NCBI GenBank assembly: GCA_949425635.1
Contig: CASPWD010000002.1
Coordinates: 62,001 to 126,000 of the forward strand
DNA from: an uncultured Bacilli bacterium
GTDB taxonomy: Bacteria; Bacillota_I; Bacilli_A; RF39; UBA660
Reading direction: 5' to 3'
Length of the DNA: 64,000 nt
The notes under the pieces are model-generated. The model was not told the DNA's origin, did not search any database, and saw nothing but the letters and a program-made list of their open reading frames with translations. The translations under genes and the position numbers were made by a program. Positions 40,014-49,409 of the stretch are shown piece by piece (position 1 is the stretch's first letter; every line of letters starts with the position of its first letter).

Positions 40014-43000
40014 GTGGAAGTACTTAAAATAGGAATAGATGTTGGCTCAACAACCGTTAAATTTGTTGTAATGAATGAAGAAAAAAAGATATTATTTAAG
40101 GATTACCGTCGTCATTACTCAGACACAAAAGGAACAATTGTCACTTTATTCAAAGATATCTTGAATAAGTATAGAAATTATAATTTTACAATCGTTATGA
40201 CTGGTAGTGGAGCAATAGCTTTATCCAAATACCTAGATATCCCATTTATTCAAGAAGTCATTGCTTGCAAAAATGCTATATATGAATACGCACCATCTAC
40301 AGATGTTGCTATCGAACTAGGAGGCGAAGATGCGAAGATTATTTATTTTGATCAAAGTATAGAGCAAAGAATGAACGGTTCTTGTGCTGGTGGAACAGGA
40401 GCTTTCCTAGATCAAATGGCTGTCCTATTAAATACAGATACTCCAGGATTAAACAGTCTATCATCTTCTGGAACACAAATCTATCCAATCGCATCTCGTT
40501 GTGGTGTATTTGCTAAAACAGATATCCAACCACTTTTAAATGATGGTGCTAAAAAAGAAGATATCGCCTTATCTATCATGCAAGCTGTTGTAAATCAAAC
40601 TATCAGTGGTCTAGCTTGTGGCAAACCTATCAAAGGAAATGTGATTTTCTTAGGCGGACCATTAAATTATTTATCTGAACTAAGAAATAGATTTATCAAA
40701 ACTCTAAATTTAAAAGAAAATGAAATCATTATCCCAGAAGACGCTCAATTATTTGTGGCAATGGGTGCTTGCTTATCCGAAGAAACAAAAAGAACTTATA
40801 CTCATACTGAACTTACAGAGTTATCAAATAAACTTACTAATTTTAAAGAAACAGAGTCACATAGTTTAACACCACTATTTGCTAGTCAAAAAGATTATAG
40901 ACAATTCGTGAATCGTCACAAAAAAGCCCAAGTTTCCAAAAAAAATTTAAAAAACTATAGTGGAGACATCTTTATAGGTATAGATGCAGGTTCAACAACC
41001 GCCAAACTAGTAGCCATTGATCATGAAGGAGACTTGTTATATGAAAATTATTGCTCTAATAAAGGCACGCCTGTCGATACAATCAAAGATATGTTACTTG
41101 ATCTTTATGAAAAGTTACCAACCAATGTCATAATTAGAAGTTGTGGTTCAACTGGTTATGGAGAGAGTCTAATTAAAACAGCTTTTAATCTTGATATAAG
41201 TGAAGTCGAGACAATCGCTCACTATGAAGCAGCCAAACATTTCTTACCAGATGTTGAAAGTATTATTGACATCGGTGGCCAAGATATGAAATACATCAAA
41301 ATAAAAGACGGAAACTTAAATAGCATCATGCTTAATGAAGCTTGTTCATCTGGCTGTGGTTCATTTATTGAAACACTAGCAAAATCCCTAAACATTGATA
41401 TTGATGAATTTGTATCGCTTGCCATAAAATCTCAAAGTCCTATTGATTTAGGTTCTCGTTGTACAGTATTCATGAACTCTAAAATAAAACAAACTCAAAA
41501 AGAGGGTAGACCAGCAGGTGACATTTTTGCCGGACTATCTTATTCCGTAATCAAAAACGCCTTACAAAAAGTTATGAAGATTCGAGACGTTGAAACACTA
41601 GGTAACAAAATTGTTGTGCAAGGTGGAACATTTAAAAATGATGCTATCTTAAGAGCTTTTGAAAACATTACAGGGAAAGAAGTAATAAGACCAGACATCG
41701 CAGGCTTAATGGGTGCATATGGAGTAGCCTTAATCGCTCTTAATAATTTTAATCAATATGAAGATCAAGATATTAAAAGTAGTATTCTAAGTAAAGAAGG
41801 AATCTTAAATTTAAAAGTAAAAACAAACCATACTAGATGTCAAGGTTGTGAAAATCACTGTAACTTAACTATCAACTTATTTAATAAAAAAAGTTTTATA
41901 TCTGGAAATAGGTGCGAAAGAGGTAGTGGTAACAATGGTTCAAACACTCTTCTTCCTAATATGTACGCCTGGAAATACGATAGGTTATTTGACTACACAC
42001 CTATAGAAAATCCATCTCGTGGAATAGTTGGAATTCCAAGAGTTCTAAATATGTACGAAAACTACCCATTCTGGTTTACGTTACTAACAAATTTAGGATT
42101 TAAAGTAGTAATATCAGATCATTCAAATCGTAAAATCTACGAATCAGGTATCGAATCTATGCCATCCGAATCAGTATGTTATCCAGCCAAACTAGTTCAT
42201 GGTCACATTATGAACCTTGTAGATAAAGGAATTAAGACGATATTTTATCCTTGTATAATGTATGAAAATCAGGAATTTAAAACCAGCGACAATCACTTTA
42301 ACTGTCCAATTGTTCAGAGTTACTCTGAAGCAATTAAACTAAATATGGATATCTTAAAAGAAAAAAATATCAAATATATGAATCCATTTTTACCATTAGA
42401 AGAAAAAAAATTAATTAAATGTATCCTAGAACTTGAAGAATTCAAAGAATACAAATTTAAGCAGAAAGAAGTCAAAGAAGCTGTTCATAAAGCTTTCGAA
42501 GAACAAGAAAAATTTAAAAGTGAGGTAAGAGAAAAAGGCGAGGAATTTATTAAGTATATCGATGAGCATAACGAGAAAGCCATCGTCTTAGCAGGTCGAC
42601 CATATCATCTAGATAAAGAAGTAAACCATGGTATTGATAAAATGATTAATTCTCTAGGATTAGCTATTCTAACAGAGGACTCAATATGTCACTTAAGTAA
42701 GTTAGATACAAAATTACGTGTTGTTGATCAATGGAGTTACCATAGTCGTATTTATCATGCCGCTGATGTCGTAGCAAGACACAATAATATGGAACTAGTC
42801 AACTTAAATTCTTTTGGTTGCGGATTGGATGCGATTGTAACAGATCAAACAGAAGAAATCCTAAGAAAAAACAATAAACTTTATACAACAATTAAAATAG
42901 ATGAAATAAATAACTTGGGAGCTGCCAAGATAAGAATTCGTTCCCTTATAGCATCATCAAACAAAAGAGAAGAATCTTCAAAGTATACACCATACACGTA

Positions 43001-44243
43001 TGAAAAGAATTACTTTAAAGAAAAAGATAAAGAACACATTTTATTATTCCCAGACATGTCTCCAGTTCACATGCCATTATTTGAAAGCTTACTTAATAGT
43101 GAAGGATACAAAGCCATCTTTTTACAAGAAAGTAATGACGAAACAGTTTCTACCGGTTTAAAATACGTAAATAATGACGCTTGTTATCCAGCCATCATTG
43201 TAGTAGGGCAATTAATTCAAGCCTTACAAAGTGGTAAATATGACTTAGAAAATACCAGTGTTATAATCACTCAAACAGGTGGTGGATGTCGTGCAACAAA
43301 CTATATCGGGTTAATTAGAAAAGCCCTAAAAGATGCAGGCTTAAATAAAATATCAATCCTATCTTTTAATGTAAGTGGACTCGAAAAAGAACAAGCATTC
43401 AAGATAACTCTAAGTCTAGCAAATAAAGCAGTTCAAGCCGTTCTTTATGGTGACTTACTTCAAAAGTTATTATTAGCAACTCGTCCATACGAAGTAAAGA
43501 AAGGTGAATCTTATAAACTATACAAAGAATGGCATGATACATGTTACAAATTAGTAAGTAAGGGAAGCATTCCTGAATTCAAAAAGAACATAAAAAATAT
43601 TGTTAATGATTTTTCTAAAATAGAAACAAAAGAAAAAGAAATCCCTAAAGTAGGTATAGTAGGAGAAATCTTAATTAAATATCATACATTTGGGAACAAC
43701 CACTTAATTGAAAAACTAGAAGCAGAAGGAGCAGAAGTAGTCGTTCCAGAACTAATGGGCTTCGTTAAGTACTGTGCTTATAACAACTTAGTAAAAGAAA
43801 AATTATTACACCAAGGAAAAGTCCTAGCCACATTTAGTAAATTAGCTCTAGACTACATTGATATGTGTGAACGTCCAGTAAAAGAAGCATTAAAAAACAC
43901 AAGATATCGAGGATTAACAAACATATATGAGTTAGCAGACAATGTTAAAAATATCATTTCAACTGGCAATCAAACAGGTGAGGGATGGTTCTTGACAGCA
44001 GAGATGATCGAACTTATAAAAAGCGATGTAAAAAATGTCATTTGTGTTCAACCATTTGCTTGTTTACCTAACCATATTGTTGGTAAATCTGTTATGCGTA
44101 AAATACGTGAAGTATATAGTGACGCCAATATAGTTGCAATAGATTATGACCCAGGAGCTTCAAGTACCAACCAAGACAACCGTATTAAATTAATGATGAC
44201 AGTTGCTAAAGAAAATTTAAAAACAAAAACAGCAAAAAGATAA
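40014..44243 (+). CDS. 2-hydroxyacyl-CoA dehydratase activase-related giant protein
   Basis: A 1409-residue fusion. Two ASKHA/BcrAD_BadFG ATPase domains come first: KIGIDVGSTTVKFVVMN (residues 5-21) with SCAGGTGAFLDQM, and FIGIDAGSTTAKLVAID (about 320) with ACSSGCGSFIETLA, the [4Fe-4S]-binding Cys of such activators. Then comes a TRCQGCENHC cluster (about 607) opening a DUF2229 region, and a C-terminal HgdB-like dehydratase-type domain (about 1000-1390, with TQTGGGCRATNYIGL). Activators of this kind use ATP to drive low-potential electron transfer. The start is GTG 40014 behind GGAGG. The family is widespread in anaerobes; the acceptor reaction is unknown. Confidence 0.88.
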   Translation: MEVLKIGIDVGSTTVKFVVMNEEKKILFKDYRRHYSDTKGTIVTLFKDILNKYRNYNFTIVMTGSGAIALSKYLDIPFIQEVIACKNAIYEYAPSTDVAIELGGEDAKIIYFDQSIEQRMNGSCAGGTGAFLDQMAVLLNTDTPGLNSLSSSGTQIYPIASRCGVFAKTDIQPLLNDGAKKEDIALSIMQAVVNQTISGLACGKPIKGNVIFLGGPLNYLSELRNRFIKTLNLKENEIIIPEDAQLFVAMGACLSEETKRTYTHTELTELSNKLTNFKETESHSLTPLFASQKDYRQFVNRHKKAQVSKKNLKNYSGDIFIGIDAGSTTAKLVAIDHEGDLLYENYCSNKGTPVDTIKDMLLDLYEKLPTNVIIRSCGSTGYGESLIKTAFNLDISEVETIAHYEAAKHFLPDVESIIDIGGQDMKYIKIKDGNLNSIMLNEACSSGCGSFIETLAKSLNIDIDEFVSLAIKSQSPIDLGSRCTVFMNSKIKQTQKEGRPAGDIFAGLSYSVIKNALQKVMKIRDVETLGNKIVVQGGTFKNDAILRAFENITGKEVIRPDIAGLMGAYGVALIALNNFNQYEDQDIKSSILSKEGILNLKVKTNHTRCQGCENHCNLTINLFNKKSFISGNRCERGSGNNGSNTLLPNMYAWKYDRLFDYTPIENPSRGIVGIPRVLNMYENYPFWFTLLTNLGFKVVISDHSNRKIYESGIESMPSESVCYPAKLVHGHIMNLVDKGIKTIFYPCIMYENQEFKTSDNHFNCPIVQSYSEAIKLNMDILKEKNIKYMNPFLPLEEKKLIKCILELEEFKEYKFKQKEVKEAVHKAFEEQEKFKSEVREKGEEFIKYIDEHNEKAIVLAGRPYHLDKEVNHGIDKMINSLGLAILTEDSICHLSKLDTKLRVVDQWSYHSRIYHAADVVARHNNMELVNLNSFGCGLDAIVTDQTEEILRKNNKLYTTIKIDEINNLGAAKIRIRSLIASSNKREESSKYTPYTYEKNYFKEKDKEHILLFPDMSPVHMPLFESLLNSEGYKAIFLQESNDETVSTGLKYVNNDACYPAIIVVGQLIQALQSGKYDLENTSVIITQTGGGCRATNYIGLIRKALKDAGLNKISILSFNVSGLEKEQAFKITLSLANKAVQAVLYGDLLQKLLLATRPYEVKKGESYKLYKEWHDTCYKLVSKGSIPEFKKNIKNIVNDFSKIETKEKEIPKVGIVGEILIKYHTFGNNHLIEKLEAEGAEVVVPELMGFVKYCAYNNLVKEKLLHQGKVLATFSKLALDYIDMCERPVKEALKNTRYRGLTNIYELADNVKNIISTGNQTGEGWFLTAEMIELIKSDVKNVICVQPFACLPNHIVGKSVMRKIREVYSDANIVAIDYDPGASSTNQDNRIKLMMTVAKENLKTKTAKR

Positions 44244-44253
44244 AAGAAAAACA

Positions 44254-44290
44254 AGACAGACTAGCAATAGTTTGTCTTTTTAAGTATAAT
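44254..44290 (+). terminator. terminator followed by a promoter
   Basis: AAGACAGACTA pairs with TAGTTTGTCTT (44269-44279) with one G-U. TATAAT lies at 44285-44290, immediately after the T tract. Confidence 0.8.
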
Positions 44291-44320
44291 AATATAGACT
44301 AAATTTTGAGGAGGCCTATT

Positions 44321-45103
44321 ATGTTCTACCCAAAACAAATTCCCTATCTTCTAAATGAAGAATTTAAAAAAAACGTCGAGTATCAAGAATACCATTTTGA
44401 CGAATTAAACGATTTTTGCATGTGTATCTGGCAAATGAAATCAAAACAGTATCTTAGTAATACGATATACAACAATATTCTTCCAGACGCTTGTATTGAC
44501 ATTATTATAAACTTTACTACAGAGGAAATCTTTATTGTAGGATTTAGTAAAGATACTTTCTCATTAGAATTAAAAGAAGATATTGATTATCTTGGTGTTA
44601 GATTAAAACCAGGAGCTTTTTATTCATTATTTAAAATCCCTGCTGATAAGATTATGGATAAACAAGTTTCAATTAATAGTTTAGAAAAAGAGTATGACTT
44701 AACTTCTATTTTAAAACAAACGAATCAAAAGAATAGAGTAAATATATTAAAAGACTATCTTCTTACAAAAGGAAAAAATATCGAAGATAAATATTACATG
44801 AATCTAGTTGATAAATTATACCAAAGTCCTAACGATAAAAGCGTTCTAGAAATTGCTTCCTCTTTCAAGTACACAGAAAGACATCTAAATCGTATTTTCA
44901 AAACAAATTATGGACTCTCACCAAAAGTACTTCTAAATATCATCCGCCTTCATTTATGTCTGGAGTTACTCTTAGACGAAAAGAAAGATTTAATTAGTGT
45001 TGCAAACCTATGTGGTTTCTACGATCAATCTCATTTCATAAAAGAGATTAAAAGATACACAGGAATATCTCCCTTACAATTACTAGAAAACTATCAAAGT
45101 TAA
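44321..45103 (+). CDS. AraC-family transcriptional regulator
   Basis: A 260-residue protein: an N-terminal beta-rich sensor domain (LPDACIDIIINFTTEEIFIV, DUF6597-like) at about 30-110 and a C-terminal double HTH (VLEIASSFKYTERHLNRIFK, then ISVANLCGFYDQSHFIKEIK). ATG 44321 follows GAGGAGG; a TTG upstream is not used. The regulated gene may be the TfoX/DUF3795 gene 65 bases downstream, though that lies on the same strand, not divergent. The ligand is unknown. Confidence 0.88.
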   Translation: MFYPKQIPYLLNEEFKKNVEYQEYHFDELNDFCMCIWQMKSKQYLSNTIYNNILPDACIDIIINFTTEEIFIVGFSKDTFSLELKEDIDYLGVRLKPGAFYSLFKIPADKIMDKQVSINSLEKEYDLTSILKQTNQKNRVNILKDYLLTKGKNIEDKYYMNLVDKLYQSPNDKSVLEIASSFKYTERHLNRIFKTNYGLSPKVLLNIIRLHLCLELLLDEKKDLISVANLCGFYDQSHFIKEIKRYTGISPLQLLENYQS

Positions 45104-45167
45104 ATGTCCATTTTTTACAATACATCAAAGGAATACTATTTTATAATTTTATTGGAGGTTGTGAAGT

Positions 45168-45749
45168 ATGGCAACGAACGAAAAATTTATAAAATATGTA
45201 TGTGAACAAATAAATGGAGTAGGGAATATTAGATATCGCAAAATGTTTGGAGAATATCTAATTTACATAAACGAGAAACCTATAATAATTGTTTGTGATG
45301 AAACAGTCTATGTTAAAAAGTTAGAATGTATTGAGTCAAAAATGAAAGACTCTGAAGTAGGTTATCCTTATAAAGATGCCAAAGAACACTATATTCTAGA
45401 TATCGACGATAGCGAATTTAGTAAAATGATTATAAGCGAAATTGAAAGCATAACACCAGTACCTATAAAGAAAATAAAAAAGCCCAAAATAGAATCAAGA
45501 TGTGGTATTTGTTGTAGTAAGTGCAAATTCAAAAAAGATAAATTGTGTATCGGTTGTACTAAAATTACAAAACCATTCTGGGGCGATTCCTGTCCAGTAA
45601 AAGTATGCTGTGAAAGTAAAAATATTGATTGTTGTGGAAAATGTTCTGAATTTCCTTGTAATCTTTTAAACTCATTTGCTTACGACGAAAAACAAGGTGA
45701 CAATGGTTTAAGAATTGAAAACTGCCGAGTATGGTGCAGTAGAAAATAA
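45168..45749 (+). CDS. TfoX-N/DUF3795 fusion protein
   Basis: A 193-residue protein. Residues 5-95 are the TfoX N-terminal domain (KYVCEQINGVGNIRYRKMFG and YPYKDAKEHYILDID). Residues 108-190 form a Cys-rich DUF3795 domain (SRCGICCSKCKFKKDKLCIG, then CCESKNIDCCGKCSEFPCNL) with 15 or more cysteines, which could bind zinc or Fe-S. TfoX-N domains are linked to competence or DNA-related functions; the fusion to a Cys-rich module is uncommon to my knowledge. GGAGG precedes ATG 45168. Confidence 0.85.
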   Translation: MATNEKFIKYVCEQINGVGNIRYRKMFGEYLIYINEKPIIIVCDETVYVKKLECIESKMKDSEVGYPYKDAKEHYILDIDDSEFSKMIISEIESITPVPIKKIKKPKIESRCGICCSKCKFKKDKLCIGCTKITKPFWGDSCPVKVCCESKNIDCCGKCSEFPCNLLNSFAYDEKQGDNGLRIENCRVWCSRK

Positions 45750-45769
45750 CTAAAATCTTAAATGAATAT

Positions 45770-45812
45770 AGCAAGTCTAAATATAGTAGATTTGCTTTTT
45801 CTATGTTATAAT
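45770..45812 (+). terminator. terminator (31-base repeat copy 1) followed by an extended -10 promoter
   Basis: AGCAAGTCTA (45770-45779) pairs with TAGATTTGCT (45787-45796), then T5. TGTTATAAT (hexamer 45807-45812) follows. Bases 45770-45800 are identical to 46731-46761. Confidence 0.88.
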
Positions 45813-45868
45813 CAGTTCGTATAAATGATTTAATAAAAATAGTGAAAAATTGATAAAGGAGATATAAA

Positions 45869-46711
45869 ATGGCAGTGAATGTAACAATCAAAAGTAAAGG
45901 CTTATTCAAAAAAGAATTAAAAATAGAAGATGTCATACTAGAAAACATGCGTTATGGTATTATGGATGAAAACTTCCGACTAGACGAAAATAAAATAGGA
46001 GAATATACTGTTATTTTTAACAACAATCACATTTGTCGAGGTTATGAAATAAATCTAAAAAAAGGTGAAATAAATTTGAGCATGCCTCTACCAACAAGCT
46101 ACGAAGATATTTGCTTTTTCTACGAATACATAAAAACTATTTGTGAAAAAATGCATACAAAAACTTTTATTAGAGAAGAGGAGGAGACAACTTTTGATAA
46201 TATAGACTCATTTATAGAATCAGATAGCAAAGCAAGCGAAGGAGCATTAGAGAAGATAAAAGAAAATTTAGATAACGGCGAATATGCTAACATGTACATC
46301 TTTGGTGCTATAAATCCAATAGCTATTGGTAAAAAAGAATTGTCTAGAATTGGTAACGACACAAAAAAACTAGGTGAATTAATGCACGAGCTTCAAAGTA
46401 TGGATGTTTACTATGCTGCACCTAGAGTATATAAAAAACCAGATGAGACTTTATTTGGAGTATATACTTTAACAGAAAATATCCCATCTGTTTTACCATA
46501 TAAAGCATGCGTTTTTATGAATAATGATTTAAAAGTAGAGGAATGGAATATTGGTTTTGTCATCGACGGCAAATTATTTGGAGTAATCTCATACGAAAAC
46601 TTCATAGATTCGGTAAATAAAGATAAGGAATACGACACAGAGCATTTTATAATATCCTTAAGCAAAAAAGAAATGAAAGATTTACTTAAAAAATATAAGA
46701 TTGAACTCTAA
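45869..46711 (+). CDS. DUF4299-family protein
   Basis: A 280-residue soluble protein that matches the DUF4299 family as I know it: N-terminal AVNVTIKSKGLFKKELKIED, then MRYGIMDENFRLDENKIGEY, a helical centre beginning FIREEEETTFDN and a C-terminal ISLSKKEMKDLLKKY. The family is found in Firmicutes and has no known function. The gene is flanked on both sides by an identical 31-base terminator sequence, which could mediate its loss or duplication. Confidence 0.8.
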   Translation: MAVNVTIKSKGLFKKELKIEDVILENMRYGIMDENFRLDENKIGEYTVIFNNNHICRGYEINLKKGEINLSMPLPTSYEDICFFYEYIKTICEKMHTKTFIREEEETTFDNIDSFIESDSKASEGALEKIKENLDNGEYANMYIFGAINPIAIGKKELSRIGNDTKKLGELMHELQSMDVYYAAPRVYKKPDETLFGVYTLTENIPSVLPYKACVFMNNDLKVEEWNIGFVIDGKLFGVISYENFIDSVNKDKEYDTEHFIISLSKKEMKDLLKKYKIEL

Positions 46712-46730
46712 AATATACTTATATAAAATT

Positions 46731-46761
46731 AGCAAGTCTAAATATAGTAGATTTGCTTTTT
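46731..46761 (+). terminator. terminator (31-base repeat copy 2)
   Basis: The same 31 bases as at 45770-45800: stem AGCAAGTCTA/TAGATTTGCT with the same loop and T tract. The sequences outside the repeat differ. No -10 follows directly. Confidence 0.88.
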
Positions 46762-46910
46762 AAGTAGTTCAATTAGAATGAAACATCTCAATGTTAACTT
46801 TACGGGACAAATTGACAGCATAAAGAGATAGATTTTTTTACACTCAAAAGTATATAATGTTTTTGATATTTAAAGAGCTCAAATATCAAAAAGAAAGAGA
46901 TGAATATAAA

Positions 46911-47663
46911 ATGAAATTTAATGAAAATTTAATAAAATTAAGAAAACGTGAAAGTATGTCACAAGAAGAATTAGCTGAAAAGTTAAGTGTTGCTAGACAA
47001 ACTATTAGTAAATGGGAGAACACAGAAACGACACCAGAATTAGAAAAATTATTAGAGTTATCAAGAATTTTTGAAATTAGTATCGATGAACTAGTTGGTA
47101 ACAAAACAAATATAAATTATGAATCTTGCAAAAAGAATTATTATGAGTTTGTAAGTAAAACAAAAATAGGAAATCTTCCATTAGTTCATATCAATATTGG
47201 TTTCGGCTTAAGAAACTTAAGAACAGCGAAAGGAGTATTTGCAATAGGGAACATTGCTAAAGGAATAGTGGCTTTAGGCGGAATAGCTTTTGGACTTCTT
47301 ACATTAGGCGGCTTATCTTTTGGCCTTATAGCTCTAGGAGGTTTTGCACTAGCTTTATTACTTTCTATTGGTGGTTTATCAATCGTCTCAATCGCCATAG
47401 GTGGTCTTGCCTTAGGAGTATTCGCAGTTGGTGGTTTTGCAATTGGAATCTATTCCATAGGTGGATGTGCTATTGCATCTAAAATAGCAGCAGGTGGCTA
47501 CGCATACGGACACATTGCTATTGGTGATTATGCCAATGGAACTATAAAATTCTTATCATCAAACATAACAGCATCTACTCCTAAAGAGATAGAAAATGCA
47601 ATTTTAACAGAATTTCCTAAAACCTGGCAAATCCTTGTAACAATATTTTCTCATGTATTATAA
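46911..47663 (+). CDS. XRE-family HTH regulator with a periodic Gly-rich membrane-like repeat domain
   Basis: A 250-residue protein: HTH at 1-62 (ENLIKLRKRESMSQEELAEK, then ARQTISKWENTETTPELEKL), then from about residue 98 to 215 a hydrophobic array in which GG recurs about every 10-11 residues (ALGGIAFGLLTLGGLSFGLI, SIGGLSIVSIAIGGLALGVF, AVGGFAIGIYSIGGCAIASK). The pattern suggests a stacked beta-solenoid or Gly-zipper membrane domain, not ordinary helices. It is one of the XRE group here. ATG 46911 follows AAGAAAGAGATG; the longer frame from 46857 lacks a site. Confidence 0.82.
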   Translation: MKFNENLIKLRKRESMSQEELAEKLSVARQTISKWENTETTPELEKLLELSRIFEISIDELVGNKTNINYESCKKNYYEFVSKTKIGNLPLVHINIGFGLRNLRTAKGVFAIGNIAKGIVALGGIAFGLLTLGGLSFGLIALGGFALALLLSIGGLSIVSIAIGGLALGVFAVGGFAIGIYSIGGCAIASKIAAGGYAYGHIAIGDYANGTIKFLSSNITASTPKEIENAILTEFPKTWQILVTIFSHVL

Positions 47664-47703
47664 AAGTAGTTAGGAATCTACTTTTTCTTTTTTGATGTAT
47701 AAT
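47662..47703 (+). terminator. terminator followed by a promoter
   Basis: AAAAGTAG (47662-47669) pairs with CTACTTTT (47678-47685), then T-rich sequence. TGTATAAT (hexamer 47698-47703) follows. Confidence 0.75.
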
Positions 47704-47805
47704 AAATTTATATCCAAAGATACTAGAAATAACAAACTCTCAAAATGTTTCCTGTTAAAATTGTAAAAGAAATTATAAACTGATAGCAAGAAAGAGGGAA
47801 TTAAA

Positions 47806-48960
47806 ATGAATCAAGAAAAAATTGGACAATTCATTTCAGAATGTCGTAAAGAAAAAAAGATGACTCAAACAGAGTTAGCAGAAAAATTAGGAGTATCTGA
47901 CAAAACAATAAGTAATTGGGAAAATGCCAGATGTATGCCAGATTTATCATTATATAAACCATTATGTGAAATACTAGATATTACTATAAATGATCTTATA
48001 AGTGGTGAAAAGGTAAGTAGTGAATCCTACCAAGAAAAACTAGAAGAGAATATTATTGAAACAATCAATTACACAACTAAGAAAGCTTTAAACAAAGATA
48101 AAATAATTGCAGAAATTTTATTTGTATGTGGACTAGCTATAATATTTATTGCTTTTACAATTTTTCCAAGTGAAAGTAGTTGGGGATCAATATTTTCAAT
48201 AATAGGTACTATCGTATCATTAATTGGCGTGATAAAATTTAATAAAATAAGCAACAATATTCTAAGAATAGTCATAAATATTGGTTATTTTATTGTAGCG
48301 CTTTTCTTGCTTTTACTATTAGATTACACGAATGTTGCCTTAAATCATACAGCACCAAGATTTTCATATTTAAAAGAAGCAACTAATAATATGATAATTT
48401 ATAAAGCACCATTCTATAATGTATATCGTGTTAACTTTGACACGAAGAATGAATATTATATAATTGATACCAAAAGAGAATATAAAAATGAAACAGTTCC
48501 AAATGTACCATTCAACTACAATAAAACAAACATTAATAATTTAATGAAATATAAAAATGAATATGTTGGAAATAATAGTAACACAGGTAATCTAATCAGT
48601 AATTTACCAATATCAGAATATGGGTACGTCTTTGAAATAGATAGCGAAAATTTAAACCTAACAATAAATTATCATGTTACTCATTGGTATATAATGGAAG
48701 ATTATAATTTATATCTAGAAAAGTGTTTAATGTATAATGCCATATCAATATTCTATTTAATTGACAATGTAGAATCCATAACATTTAATTTTACTGCCGC
48801 AAGTTATAAGATAACAAGAGAACAAGTAGAAGGCATCTATCCTAATTTCAAAAACATTAAAGATAACGATAGTTTTAATTTATATTTAGAAAACAAAATC
48901 ATGGATGACACTTTTATAGATTATTATTTCGATAAATTATTTAAAGAAAATACAAAGTAA
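47806..48960 (+). CDS. XRE-family HTH regulator with membrane helices and a large ectodomain
   Basis: A 384-residue protein: HTH at 1-66 (IGQFISECRKEKKMTQTELA, then SDKTISNWENARCMPDLSLY), three hydrophobic helices at about 103-122, 127-145 and 155-180, then a 200-residue mixed alpha/beta domain with several Asn/Tyr-rich strands (PRFSYLKEATNNMIIYKAPF). The ectodomain has no family I recognise. Membrane-tethered one-component sensing is the likely mode. AGGGAAT precedes ATG 47806. Confidence 0.83.
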   Translation: MNQEKIGQFISECRKEKKMTQTELAEKLGVSDKTISNWENARCMPDLSLYKPLCEILDITINDLISGEKVSSESYQEKLEENIIETINYTTKKALNKDKIIAEILFVCGLAIIFIAFTIFPSESSWGSIFSIIGTIVSLIGVIKFNKISNNILRIVINIGYFIVALFLLLLLDYTNVALNHTAPRFSYLKEATNNMIIYKAPFYNVYRVNFDTKNEYYIIDTKREYKNETVPNVPFNYNKTNINNLMKYKNEYVGNNSNTGNLISNLPISEYGYVFEIDSENLNLTINYHVTHWYIMEDYNLYLEKCLMYNAISIFYLIDNVESITFNFTAASYKITREQVEGIYPNFKNIKDNDSFNLYLENKIMDDTFIDYYFDKLFKENTK

Positions 48961-48973
48961 AATAAAAACAAAG

Positions 48974-49014
48974 AAACAAGTCTTTCCATAAGATTTGTTT
49001 TTTTATGGTAAAAT
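48974..49014 (+). terminator. terminator directly followed by an extended -10 promoter
   Basis: AAACAAGTCTT (48974-48984) pairs with AAGATTTGTTT (48990-49000). TGGTAAAAT (hexamer 49009-49014) follows the T tract. Confidence 0.82.
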
Positions 49015-49035
49015 AAATCTAGGATGTGATAAAAA

Positions 49036-49395
49036 ATGAAAAATGAAATCTTAGAATTAGAAAAAAATTTATTTAAATTAAAATACATATCAACCAAAGA
49101 ATGGTTAGATAAAACAATTCATAATAACTTTAAAGAATGTGGGAAAAGTGGCTTTTTATATTACAAAGAAGATACAATTGAATCATTATTAGAATGTAAA
49201 GAAGATAGACAAATAAGTATATATAATTACGAATACAATCAAATAGATTCTAATACATATCTAATTCACTACATAACTGAGTCTCAAGATAAATTATTTT
49301 ATCGTACATCTATATGGGTTAAGGAAGACTATCTTAAATTACTATACCACCAAGCTACAGAATTTAATGAAAATGTTACTTTGGTAGAATTCTAA
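49036..49395 (+). CDS. DUF4440/NTF2-like protein
   Basis: A 119-residue single-domain protein of the SnoaL/NTF2-like DUF4440 layout: an N-terminal helix (EILELEKNLFKLKYISTKEW), then beta strands (IDSNTYLIHYITESQDKLFY) and a final YHQATEFNENVTL. Small cone-shaped folds of this type bind small molecules; no reaction is indicated. Fourteen bases separate it from the HhH gene, so they are probably co-transcribed. Confidence 0.72.
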   Translation: MKNEILELEKNLFKLKYISTKEWLDKTIHNNFKECGKSGFLYYKEDTIESLLECKEDRQISIYNYEYNQIDSNTYLIHYITESQDKLFYRTSIWVKEDYLKLLYHQATEFNENVTLVEF

Positions 49396-49409
49396 TTATA
49401 GGAGTCAGT

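Noticed and set aside
47186..47398. Minus-strand open frame opposite the Gly-rich repeat of the XRE gene
   Set aside because: Pro/Lys/Ile-rich product mirrors the Gly/Ala codons of the true gene; a shadow frame.
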